21,890 nt of DNA from Methanobacteriota archaeon (GTDB lineage Archaea > Hydrothermarchaeota > Hydrothermarchaeia > Hydrothermarchaeales > JACQPM01): the NCBI GenBank assembly GCA_016207475.1, contig JACQPM010000126.1:1-21890 (forward strand), written 5' to 3'. The notes under the pieces were generated by a model. That model was given only the letters and a program-made list of their open reading frames with translations. It was not told where the DNA came from and searched no databases. Below, piece after piece: positions 13,403 through 20,701 of the stretch. How positions within the stretch are numbered: the first letter of the stretch is position 1; the number at the start of each line of letters is the position of its first letter. The position numbers were made by a program, and so were the translations under genes.

Positions 13403-15223
13403 ATGATCGGTAGCGCCCACGCCGTCCTATCCCTCCTGGCTGGGAGCCTCTCCCTTGCCCTGAGCTTATTGGTCCTTAGAATGGACTGGCGGGGGGAGAT
13501 CAACAGGGTCTTCTCCCTATGGAGCGCCCTCATAGCCCTTGCGAGCTTCATAGAGGCGGCCCTCCAGTACGGCGCCCTTCCAGAAGCCTCCGACTTCCTG
13601 ACGAGGCTCTTGGGCGTCTCGGTCATCTTCATCATAAGCCTCCTCGTCCACATAGCCTACATAGTGCCCGGGGGGCTGAAGCGGACCTACCTGAAGGCCC
13701 TGATCCACCTCCCGGGAGTGCCCCTGGCCATGTTGATCCTCTCGACGGACCTCCTCATCAGGGGCCCCTCCCCGGACCCCAGCCACCTCCTCCCGGCCTT
13801 CGGCCCTCTCATGCCCCTGGGGGTGGAGTACCTGGTGGCATACCCCTTCCTGGGCCTGGGCCTCCTCATCAAGGCCTACCTCCGGGGGCCGGGCGAGAGG
13901 AGGGCCCAACTGAAGCTCCTCCTGGGGGGTATGGCCTTCCTCGTATTAGGTAATCCTCTTATCTTGCTCCTCCACCTCGCCGGCATCGTCCCTCCAGCCT
14001 TCAACATAAATTCTCTGGCTATGAGCCTCCTCTTCGCCTACGCCATCTCCACCCACAGGGTCACCTTCAGGTTCGAGTCCCTGACCACGAGCTTCCGGAA
14101 CATATTGGAGAGCCTCACCGATGGCATCGTGGTCATGGATCGGGAGGGGAGGATCGTCCATGCCAACCCGGCGGCCAGGGCTAATATGGCCCTACCCGAG
14201 GAGGGGATCGAAGGAAAGGACTTCCAGCGCGCCTTCGGGGGGATGGGATCCGTGCGCTGGAGAGGGTCCCTATCCTCGGTGGTGGATAAGGGCCAGGTGG
14301 TGGACTTCGAGGGGGTCCGGTACAGCGGCCCAGGGGCCAAGGAGGTCATCTGTAACATCAAGGTCCAGCCCCTCAGGGATATGGCGGGGCTCATCACAGG
14401 TGCCGTAGCCACCGCGGAGTATATAACCGAGAAGGTGCGGCTCGAAGAGGAGCTGGGGGAGTACGCCAAGCGCCTTGAAGAGAAGGTGGACGAGCGGACG
14501 GGGGAGCTCCGGAAGGCCTACGAGGAGCTGAAGGAGCTGGACAGGATGAAGGAGGAGTTCATCAACAATATCACCCACGAACTCAAGACCCCGGTGACCA
14601 TAACCAAGGCCTCCCTGGAGCTGGCCATGGAGGAGCCAGCGGCCGAGGAGCGGTCCAGGTTCATCTCCACGGGCATGGAGGGCGTTGCGAGGTTGGAGCG
14701 TCTGCTGGACGACCTCCTCAATGTCTCCAAGATGGAGAAGGGGGCCTACCGCCTCCATCCCGCCCCCCTAGAGCTGGGCCACGCCATCGAGAGGGCTGTA
14801 TACGACATAAGCCCCCTGGCGGAGTCGCAGGCCGTCCAACTGAGGGCCAATCCCATCCAGCGCCCCATAATGGTAATGGCCGATGAAGAAGCCCTCAGGC
14901 GGGTCCTCCTCAACCTCCTCCACAACGGGATTAAGTTTAATAAAGAGGGGGGCGAGGTGGTGGTAGAGGCCTCGGCGAACTCCGGCCTAGCTGAGGTGAG
15001 GGTGACGGACACAGGGATCGGGATACCGAAAGAGAGCTTGGGGAGGATCTTCGATAGGTTCTACCAGGTGGAAGGGGGCCTGGACAGGAGGTACCCCGGG
15101 ACAGGCCTGGGCCTCGCCATAGCGAAGAAGCTCGTGGAGCTCCAGAGAGGCCAGATAAAGGTCGAGAGCGAGGTAGGGAGAGGCACCACATTCACCTTCA
15201 CCATCCCCCTGGCGGGGGAGTAA
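13403..15223 (+). CDS. Multi-pass membrane PAS histidine kinase
   Basis: This is a 606-residue sensor kinase. It has about seven hydrophobic segments between residues 4 and 216, without a large extracytoplasmic loop. A PAS domain follows (about 231-345, with LTDGIVVMDREGRIVHANPA), then a coiled linker (345-385). The dimerisation and phosphoacceptor helix has H392 in NNITHELKTPV. The ATPase domain shows the N box LLNLLHNGIKF (N504, N508), the G1 box DTGIGIP (536-542), the F box IFDRFYQ and the G2 box GTGLGLAIAKK (566-576). All catalytic motifs are intact. No response regulator lies nearby, so it is an orphan kinase. It follows two small membrane proteins, and its stop overlaps the HD gene start by one base (TAATG). 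The signal is unknown. Confidence 0.9.
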   Translation: MIGSAHAVLSLLAGSLSLALSLLVLRMDWRGEINRVFSLWSALIALASFIEAALQYGALPEASDFLTRLLGVSVIFIISLLVHIAYIVPGGLKRTYLKALIHLPGVPLAMLILSTDLLIRGPSPDPSHLLPAFGPLMPLGVEYLVAYPFLGLGLLIKAYLRGPGERRAQLKLLLGGMAFLVLGNPLILLLHLAGIVPPAFNINSLAMSLLFAYAISTHRVTFRFESLTTSFRNILESLTDGIVVMDREGRIVHANPAARANMALPEEGIEGKDFQRAFGGMGSVRWRGSLSSVVDKGQVVDFEGVRYSGPGAKEVICNIKVQPLRDMAGLITGAVATAEYITEKVRLEEELGEYAKRLEEKVDERTGELRKAYEELKELDRMKEEFINNITHELKTPVTITKASLELAMEEPAAEERSRFISTGMEGVARLERLLDDLLNVSKMEKGAYRLHPAPLELGHAIERAVYDISPLAESQAVQLRANPIQRPIMVMADEEALRRVLLNLLHNGIKFNKEGGEVVVEASANSGLAEVRVTDTGIGIPKESLGRIFDRFYQVEGGLDRRYPGTGLGLAIAKKLVELQRGQIKVESEVGRGTTFTFTIPLAGE

Positions 15224-16413
15224 TGCCTACGAGGAAGTTCATAAGGGACCCCATCCACGGGGACATCTTCATCACCGAGAGAGAGTTCGAGGCCATAGAC
15301 ACCCCGGAGTTCCAGAGGCTCAGGAGGATAAAACAGCTGGGCATGACCTTCATGGTCTACCCCAGCGCCAACCACACGCGCTTCGAACACTCCCTGGGGG
15401 CCCTCCACCTTGCCGGGAGGATAGCCGATAGGTTGGGCCTGGAGGAGGGGGAGCGGCGGGACGTGAGGCTGGCGGCCCTCCTCCACGACATGGGCCACGG
15501 GCCGCTCTCCCACACCTCCGAGGAGCTCCTGGGGCGCTACCTGGGCCTCTCCCACGAGGAGGTGGCGGAGGGGATGCTGAACACCCCCCGCCTGGCAGGC
15601 ATCCTGGAGGCTGCCGGGGCCGATCCCATGAGGGTCGGGAGGATCATCGCCGGCGGGGAGGGGTACCTGGGGAAGGTGGTGAACGGCGAGTTCGACGTGG
15701 ACAGGATGGACTATCTGGTGAGGGACTCCCATCACACCGGGGTTGCCTATGGGATCATAGACCTGGACAGGATCATAAACACCCTGGAGGTCTCGGGCAG
15801 CACCCTGGCGGTGGGGGAGCGGGGGCTGAGGGCCGTGGAGGGTCTCCTGGTAGCGAGGTTTCTCATGACCCCAACGGTCTACCTCCACCACACGAGCAGG
15901 ATAGCTGATGTCATGTTCCTGAGGGCCACCGAGAAGGCCATATGGGAAGGCCGCCTGGACTACAAAGCCCTCTGCGAGATGGACGACTACGATCTCCAGA
16001 ACATCTTCAGGGCCGCGGACGGCTACGTAGGGGAGATAGGCGCCAGGTTCGACGAGAGGAGGCTCTTCAAGAAGGCCTTGGGCCTGGACTGGCCCTCCCT
16101 GGGCGAAGATCTGCGGGAAGATGTCATAGGCCTGAGGGAGGACGTGAAGCGGTGGCGGGCCATGGAGGACCGCATGGCCTCGGACGTGGGCCTGGAGCCA
16201 GGGTATGCCCTGCTGGACATACCGCCTCTCCCGGAGTACGAGGAGATGGAGGCCCTGATCCTCAGGGAAAGGGGCTCAGTGAGGATAGAAGAGGCTTCCC
16301 CTTTGGTGAAGATCCTGAGGGAGGCCCAGCTGAGCCAGTGGGGCCTGGGGGTCTATACCACCAAGGAGCGGGTGGGAGAGGTCTCGAAACTCCACCTGAA
16401 CGATTACTTCTGA
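15223..16413 (+). CDS. HD-domain phosphohydrolase, dNTPase / SAMHD1-like family
   Basis: This 396-residue HD protein is of the COG1078 type, related to dGTPases and SAMHD1. Seen: KFIRDPIHGDIFITERE (5-21), QRLRRIKQLG (31-40), NHTRFEHSLGALH with H56, the metal pair H88-D89 in LLHDMGHGPLSHT, and EFDVDRMDYLVRDSHHTG (157-174) with the further metal aspartate. The catalytic set is complete, so it should hydrolyse a nucleotide or similar phosphate ester; the substrate is not evident. The ATG overlaps the kinase stop, so the two proteins are translationally coupled and may act together, for example with the kinase controlling nucleotide hydrolysis. It ends convergently, overlapping the end of the next gene by ten bases. 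Confidence 0.87.
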   Translation: MPTRKFIRDPIHGDIFITEREFEAIDTPEFQRLRRIKQLGMTFMVYPSANHTRFEHSLGALHLAGRIADRLGLEEGERRDVRLAALLHDMGHGPLSHTSEELLGRYLGLSHEEVAEGMLNTPRLAGILEAAGADPMRVGRIIAGGEGYLGKVVNGEFDVDRMDYLVRDSHHTGVAYGIIDLDRIINTLEVSGSTLAVGERGLRAVEGLLVARFLMTPTVYLHHTSRIADVMFLRATEKAIWEGRLDYKALCEMDDYDLQNIFRAADGYVGEIGARFDERRLFKKALGLDWPSLGEDLREDVIGLREDVKRWRAMEDRMASDVGLEPGYALLDIPPLPEYEEMEALILRERGSVRIEEASPLVKILREAQLSQWGLGVYTTKERVGEVSKLHLNDYF

Positions 16414-17720
16414 GAGGTGGAGTTCTTCGGTGGCGCCGTAGTGGCAGGAGGCTTCTTCTCTCCCGCATTCACAGCCACGAGCCCCATGGAGTCGGTCAGG
16501 AGGTTCTCCTCCACCTTCCCGGAATCCAGGGCCTCTACCGCCTTCTCAACCCCATCGGCGCTTCCTGAGAGGATGACGAGGACCGTCCTTCCCTGTTCCT
16601 CCACCAGGACGATGAAGGCCGTCTCCTTGGTCTCCATCACCCCTATCCCACCAACTTTTACCTTCCCCCCCATTATCGTCACATTCCTCAGGTCGAGGTA
16701 GGTGCTGGCCTGGACAGGATCTGAGTAGAGGCCCAGGAGGACCGTGTCCCTCGATCTATTCTCGGTATCCACCAGCCTCGCCTCTATATCCGCGTCCCTC
16801 ATGACGGCCCTGAGCCTTATGCCGGCCTTCACCAGGGAGGCGTCAGGGGTTATTATCTCCACCTCCTTCTGGAAGTAGTAGGGAAAGTCTGGGAGGCGGT
16901 GCCTCCTCTCGGCAGTGGTGAGGAAGTCAGCTATATTGGATATGAGCCGGGGATTGTCGGCCACGGTGTCGTAGGGCTCTATCAGGAAGGTCAGGTCCCC
17001 CAGGGCGAGGACCCTGGAGTCCACGGTGAGGGCCATGGGCGAGAGGCCTCTCTTCCCCTCCAGGACTGAGGAGAAGGTGTTCTCGTCGGTGAAGGCGATA
17101 CCCCCATCGGAGGTCACGGAGGAGGCGGTGTAGAGGGCGACCTTCCCCAGCCCGCGGGTTATGGCATTCTCCCGGAAGTCCCTGATGTATATGTTCCTGA
17201 AGTTGCCGTCATTCTCCTTCAGGTTGTAGAGGTAGTCGTCCTCGAAGACGACCCCCAGGGTGGTGGAGATCCCCCTCATATCCATCTCCCGGGTCGGGTC
17301 TGCCACCAGCACCACCCTACCCCCCTTCTCCACGAACTGCCTTATGAGGGCCATCTCCTCGGGCCCAAAGGGCTCCATCGGGGCTATGACGACGAGGGCG
17401 TCGGCGTACCTGAGCTTCTTGCCGAGCTCCTCCTTCTCCTCCAGGTACTCAAGCCCGTAGCCCCGGGCCGTGATCCGTGCCAGGAGGGAGCCCAGCTCCG
17501 TGGGCGTGTAGGCGTTCTCGTGGGCCATATCCAGGAGGACCGTGCCGCCCCGCACCTCGTAGCTGTCGGCGAAGGGCGTAGGGGAGGCCCGGGGTACCTC
17601 TATCCCAGTCACATCATGGGCAGCCGTTGGGGGTGCCGTGTATACCCCCCGATAGTAGAGGAGCCCCTGCCCCGCCAGCAGGAGGACGAAGAGGGCCAGG
17701 AAGAAGGGGAGCCGCCGCAT
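16404..17720 (-). CDS. Membrane-anchored GldG / DUF4350-like protein
   Basis: This 438-residue protein has an N-terminal signal anchor (about 4-23, FFLALFVLLLAGQGLLYY) and a long exterior part. Residues about 58-145 resemble the GATase-like fold of GldG/DUF4350 proteins: GGTVLLDMAHENAYTPTEL, then YADALVVIAPMEPFGPEE and FVEKGGRVVLVADPTRE. A second beta-rich region follows (about 290-410, ending near GLVAVNAGEKK), and the tail is Pro/Thr/Ser-rich (PPATTAPPKNSTSQK). Related proteins assist ABC transporters or surface machinery, but no transporter is encoded here. It begins one nucleotide after the protease gene, with GAGGTGAT just ahead of its ATG, so the two are co-expressed. The function is unknown. 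Confidence 0.6.
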   Translation of the reverse strand: MRRLPFFLALFVLLLAGQGLLYYRGVYTAPPTAAHDVTGIEVPRASPTPFADSYEVRGGTVLLDMAHENAYTPTELGSLLARITARGYGLEYLEEKEELGKKLRYADALVVIAPMEPFGPEEMALIRQFVEKGGRVVLVADPTREMDMRGISTTLGVVFEDDYLYNLKENDGNFRNIYIRDFRENAITRGLGKVALYTASSVTSDGGIAFTDENTFSSVLEGKRGLSPMALTVDSRVLALGDLTFLIEPYDTVADNPRLISNIADFLTTAERRHRLPDFPYYFQKEVEIITPDASLVKAGIRLRAVMRDADIEARLVDTENRSRDTVLLGLYSDPVQASTYLDLRNVTIMGGKVKVGGIGVMETKETAFIVLVEEQGRTVLVILSGSADGVEKAVEALDSGKVEENLLTDSMGLVAVNAGEKKPPATTAPPKNSTSQK

Positions 17721-17721
17721 A

Positions 17722-18573
17722 TCACCTCTGCTCCAGATAGAGATAGTAGTTTATGGGGGCCGTGTTGGTGGGGGCGTGGAGCTGTTCCTCGCTCACGAAG
17801 AAGATCACCCCGAAGTCCGTCAGGTTGAGGGCCTTCTTGACATCCACCACGCCGTACCTGGCGATCCCGGCCAGGTCTGCGGCCTTCTCCACGGCGTCTG
17901 AGTTCGATCCCATGCCGTCTATGAGCCCGATCCTCAGGGCGTCGATGCCGTTATATACCTGGGCCGTGGCCAGCTCCTCCTTCGGGATCTTGAGCCTCTC
18001 CCCCCTCTGGGCCAGGACGGCCCCCTGGAAGCTCTCGGCCGCCGCCTGGGTCTGGTAGGTCCAGGACCGCCTGGAGGAGCCGATGGCTTTGAAGGGGCCC
18101 GTAGTCAGGGCGTTCTCATCCAGCTTCTGAGGGGAAGGCAGCGTGGTGACTACACCAACGGAGCCGACGATGCTGGTGGGTTTGGCATAGATGGAGTTGG
18201 ATGCCACAGCTATGTAGTATGCACCGCTGGCGCCGATGGTGGTGATGGAGGCTATGACGGGCTTCTCCCTCCTGAGCCTCAGGACGTCCAGGTATATATC
18301 CTCGGAGGCCGATGCGAGGCCCCCAGGGCTGTCGATCTCCAGGACCACAGCCCTGATGGAGGGCTCCTGCCGGGCATACTCGAGCATCTGGGCTATCCGG
18401 TCCGCCTTGGCCGCATCCATTATGGAGCCCTCGATCTTTATCACCCCAACCTGGGGCTGGGGCACGAGGGCGTTGAAGGTTAAGTACGCCAGGACGGCGG
18501 CCAGGAGGGCCAGGAAGATGTAAGACCTGGCCAAGGCACCCAGGAGGTCCTTCAGAGTCGCGAGCCTCTCCAA
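17722..18573 (-). CDS. sppA: S49 peptidase, signal peptide peptidase SppA-like
   Basis: This is a 283-residue membrane-anchored serine protease of the SppA type, which cleaves membrane-bound peptides such as released signal peptides. The single N-terminal span is about residues 17-36. The S49 core shows IKIEGSI (46-51), VVLEIDSPGGLASASE (76-91), and IGASGAYYIAVAS with nucleophile S116. SIVGSVGVV follows, then K162 in GPFKAIGSSRR, at a distance fitting the general-base lysine of short SppA. No ATG is available: the frame opens with TTG at 18573, supported by GGTG five nucleotides upstream and by a TATA box at 18604-18611. It is co-transcribed with the GldG-like protein, a possible substrate or partner. 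Confidence 0.88.
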   Translation of the reverse strand: MERLATLKDLLGALARSYIFLALLAAVLAYLTFNALVPQPQVGVIKIEGSIMDAAKADRIAQMLEYARQEPSIRAVVLEIDSPGGLASASEDIYLDVLRLRREKPVIASITTIGASGAYYIAVASNSIYAKPTSIVGSVGVVTTLPSPQKLDENALTTGPFKAIGSSRRSWTYQTQAAAESFQGAVLAQRGERLKIPKEELATAQVYNGIDALRIGLIDGMGSNSDAVEKAADLAGIARYGVVDVKKALNLTDFGVIFFVSEEQLHAPTNTAPINYYLYLEQR

Positions 18574-18603
18574 TTCAGCACCCAGGGTACATCTTACCGG
18601 GAC

Positions 18604-18611
18604 TTATTTAA
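18604..18611 (-). promoter_or_regulatory. TATA box ahead of sppA
   Basis: The minus strand reads TTAAATAA. The predicted transcript start near 18582 is about nine nucleotides ahead of the TTG start at 18573, leaving just room for GGTG as ribosome-binding site. This supports the unusual start codon. Pattern and spacing only. Confidence 0.5.
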
Positions 18612-18627
18612 GGTTGTCGTTGGGCTT

Positions 18628-18658
18628 GTTGCGTCCTAGGCCACGTAGATTTGCTATG
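18628..18658 (+). repeat. Imperfect direct repeat, copy A, next to the sppA promoter
   Basis: This 31-bp sequence matches the copy at 20049-20079 in the same orientation at 25 of 31 positions (core AGGCC-x-CGTAG). The two copies sit at the two edges of the A+T-rich island. Next to it, 18658-18671 can form a small GGGC/GCCC hairpin. Read on the minus strand, both copies can encode ANLRGLG. Confidence 0.6.
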
Positions 18659-18679
18659 GGCAGGTTCGCCCAGGTACTA

Positions 18680-19957
18680 TTACCTTCTTGCTCCGCCCCC
18701 ACCGGCAATGACTTCTTCCTTGGTGCAGTTGTTCGATGCTAGGCACCTGTCGACATGCCTATCCGCCGTGCTCCAACACGCGTCAGAGCAACTTTGATCT
18801 ATTTTTTTACAATCAGTACCTGGCGGCGTTCCGGGCGGGCACGTTGTGGATACGTACGGGCATGCGTTAATACATCCCTGCAAACTAAAGGTGTTCGCGC
18901 ACGCCTGAAAGGCGGGAATGTTACAGGAGGGTTTAGGCGTTGGGGTTGGAGTAGTTGTTGGAGTGGGTGTTGACGTAGGAGGCGATGTTGTGGGTGGTTC
19001 TAACGGTGACGGTGGAGGTGAAGGTGACTTTGGTTCGGTTGTTGTTTGATTTATGCACTCAACGGGTGATTCGATTTTCTGGTAAATCCCGCTCTTTACT
19101 TTGGGGCCATATACGGAGACGTATTTAATACTTACCTCAAGGTTATAATCGGCGTAAATTGTGTGTTCGATAAAACCGCTTCCACCAGCAATACACCAAA
19201 ACGTGGCATACACTGTTTCCCGAGGGGATGTCATCCTTGTATTCCACTCTGGAAGACCTCTGATTTTTTTCGGAACAACGGGCGCGTCCGCGATAAACAA
19301 AGATTCACCGGTAAACCCCGACGCGCCAGCATTAGTTGGATTAAGTACAACATCAATTGCTTTAAACCCGGTTCCTTCTTCGATTGCGTATGTCACCGGT
19401 ACCGTAAATGATTCTCCGACTTTGTGCGAACCAAGAGATTCCGGCATTGATACCCTAAAACCCCCTAACCAACCAATTGCCACATAACTAAAGTGAGAAA
19501 TAGCGCCATGTATAAAAACTTCCCCATTTTCGTTAATTTCAGTAACTATATTATCTAATGCTTCTATTTCACCGCTTCCGTCGACTTGAAGAAAAATTGG
19601 GATCGTACCATCCTTACTTGTTGGAATTTGTAAGGTAAAAGGGATTGGCCCAGAAAACTCAAGGCCATCGGGCTCCAGCCGAAAAGCATACGACAAATCG
19701 AGCCATCTAAGGTTTTCCGGCAATTCAGATACGGGGATTGGCTCTACGGCAATCTGATTCTTCGTGACGCCAGACGGAAGTGCGGAATCGGGAATATCCA
19801 GCGTTAATGTGCTCCCGTCAGAAATTGCCGCTGTTCCCGGCGATACCGCATCCGGCATGCGGTAAGAGTCGTATATGAACAACCTAAATGCCCCGACGAG
19901 AACGATGACAATTATCACACCAAGTAATATTTTATTCTGTTTGAAGATATCTATCAT
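18680..19957 (-). CDS. Exported or surface protein with ZU5-like domain, Thr/Pro linker and Cys-rich tail
   Basis: This is a 425-residue protein of unknown role. It has an N-terminal signal anchor (about 8-29, KILLGVIIVIVLVGAFRLF). A beta domain follows (about 40-165) like ZU5-type surface modules: GSTLTLDIPDSALPSGVTKN, FRLEPDGLEFSGPIPFTL and ISHFSYVAIGW. A second beta-rich domain spans about 168-300. Residues 303-344 form a linker of Pro, Thr and Ser with TPTP repeats, a likely glycosylated stalk. The last 80 residues hold ten cysteines (C345 to C411), implying disulfides and an extracellular location. I chose the ATG at 19957 with GGGGAAG a short distance upstream; the longer frame to 20272 overlaps ubiX. 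Composition differs strongly from neighbours. Confidence 0.75.
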   Translation of the reverse strand: MIDIFKQNKILLGVIIVIVLVGAFRLFIYDSYRMPDAVSPGTAAISDGSTLTLDIPDSALPSGVTKNQIAVEPIPVSELPENLRWLDLSYAFRLEPDGLEFSGPIPFTLQIPTSKDGTIPIFLQVDGSGEIEALDNIVTEINENGEVFIHGAISHFSYVAIGWLGGFRVSMPESLGSHKVGESFTVPVTYAIEEGTGFKAIDVVLNPTNAGASGFTGESLFIADAPVVPKKIRGLPEWNTRMTSPRETVYATFWCIAGGSGFIEHTIYADYNLEVSIKYVSVYGPKVKSGIYQKIESPVECINQTTTEPKSPSPPPSPLEPPTTSPPTSTPTPTTTPTPTPKPSCNIPAFQACANTFSLQGCINACPYVSTTCPPGTPPGTDCKKIDQSCSDACWSTADRHVDRCLASNNCTKEEVIAGGGGARR

Positions 19958-20084
19958 ATATCTTCTTCCCCAAAATTTCTTTTGCCCTTCCTGGACATGA
20001 TCCGAGCCGATCTGTTTCCAGGTTCTTTGGCGGTTTGGAATACTCGCGGTTGCATCCCAGGCCCCGTAGGTTCGCTGTGTACAA
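19932..20084 (-). other. Possible small TTG-start open frame within the island edge
   Basis: A 50-codon frame from TTG at 20084 starts about three nucleotides after the transcript start predicted by the A/T box near 20109-20116 on the minus strand. It begins YTANLRGLG, encoded by repeat copy B, and overlaps the exported-protein start by 26 nt. It has no known relatives that I recognise and could be a gene remnant or chance. The rest of 19958-20140 holds promoter-like A/T sequence and no other gene. Confidence 0.15.
20049..20079 (+). repeat. Imperfect direct repeat, copy B, on the ubiX side of the island
   Basis: This is the second copy of the 31-bp repeat at 18628-18658, in direct orientation with six mismatches. 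It lies about 60 bp from the ubiX start and about 90 bp upstream of the exported-protein gene. Four of the six differences fall in one codon phase on the minus strand. Confidence 0.6.
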
Positions 20085-20108
20085 CCTTTAAGCATGTATA
20101 AAGCAACA

Positions 20109-20116
20109 AATATAAA
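20109..20116 (+). promoter_or_regulatory. TATA box of ubiX-ubiD
   Basis: AATATAAA here is centred about 28 nt before the ubiX ATG at 20141, so transcription should start within two or three nucleotides of it: a leaderless message. The same A/T block read on the minus strand (TTTATATT) could also start a transcript into the island near 20087. Confidence 0.6.
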
Positions 20117-20140
20117 TGCATCCCCGCCAAAGGGCCATCC

Positions 20141-20701
20141 ATGAAGGTCGTGGTGGCGATAACTGGGGCCTCGGGGGTCGTCTACGGCCTCAGGCTTGTG
20201 GAGGTCCTCAAGGAGCTGGGGATAGAGACCCACTGCGTGGTCTCCAAGATCGCGAAGAGGTTGATAGAGCACGAGGTCGGGGGGTACGATCTCTCGGGGA
20301 TGACGGTCTACCCAGAGGACGAGCTCGAGGCCCCGCCCTCCAGCGGCTCCGCCCTCTTCGACGCCATGGTCGTGATACCCTGCAGCATGAAGACCCTCGC
20401 CTCCATAGCCAACGGCATGGCCTCCAACCTCATCACCCGATCTGCGGACGTCATGATAAAGGAGGGGAGGCGTCTTGTCCTAGTCCCTAGGGAGACGCCT
20501 CTCAGCCCCATCCACCTGGAGAACATGCTCAGGCTCTCCAGGGCTGGTGTGACCATATTGCCCGCCATGCCCGCCTTCTACCAGAAGCCCAAGGGGCTGG
20601 GAGACATGGTGGACTTCATAGTGGGCAAGACCCTCGACTCCCTGGGGATAAAGAACGACCTCTACCAGCGGTGGGGGGAGCGGGTCTTGAAGGTAAGATG
20701 A
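20141..20701 (+). CDS. ubiX: Flavin prenyltransferase UbiX (possibly MqnM)
   Basis: UbiX attaches a dimethylallyl group to FMN to make prenyl-FMN, the cofactor of UbiD decarboxylases. The 186-residue protein has the flavoprotein start VVVAITGASGVVYGLRLVEV (3-22), IPCSMKTLASIANGMASNLI (about 85-104) with the conserved S-x-K-T region, RRLVLVPRETPLSPIHLENM (114-133) and ILPAMPAFY. Length and motifs are complete. It starts on an ATG close to a TATA box and overlaps ubiD by four nucleotides (ATGA), so cofactor maker and user are coupled. Given mqnE-A-C in the same window, it may act as MqnM; it may equally serve an archaeal mevalonate-pathway UbiD. Confidence 0.93.
   Translation: MKVVVAITGASGVVYGLRLVEVLKELGIETHCVVSKIAKRLIEHEVGGYDLSGMTVYPEDELEAPPSSGSALFDAMVVIPCSMKTLASIANGMASNLITRSADVMIKEGRRLVLVPRETPLSPIHLENMLRLSRAGVTILPAMPAFYQKPKGLGDMVDFIVGKTLDSLGIKNDLYQRWGERVLKVR

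Larger units (their letters stand above)
18660..20120. other. A+T-rich island bounded by direct repeats
   Basis: Base composition changes sharply: the flanking genes use G or C at most third codon positions, while this stretch is rich in A and T and uses many codons that are rare elsewhere in the window. It contains one exported-protein gene and no recognised recombinase. The repeats at 18628-18658 and 20049-20079 mark its edges. It looks like acquired DNA inserted between sppA and ubiX, but the mechanism is not evident. Confidence 0.55.

Noticed and set aside
13519..13953. Overlapping plus-strand frame inside the kinase gene
   Set aside because: It is Pro/Arg-rich, a frame-shifted reading of the membrane domain, with no separate start signal.
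18658..18671. GGGC/GCCC hairpin as a terminator of the exported-protein gene
   Set aside because: There is no T-rich tract after it on the minus strand, so terminator function is not supported.
18930..19010. Short tandem repeats that might be a CRISPR or satellite
   Set aside because: They are codons of the Thr/Pro linker of the exported protein; there are no spacers or regular unit.
18628..20079. Integrated virus or plasmid bounded by att sites
   Set aside because: No integrase, replication or capsid gene and no tRNA target is present; only the repeats and the composition shift are seen.
19958..20272. N-terminal extension of the exported protein by about 105 residues
   Set aside because: It overlaps the ubiX gene and both promoters, and it would place the signal anchor in the middle of the chain.
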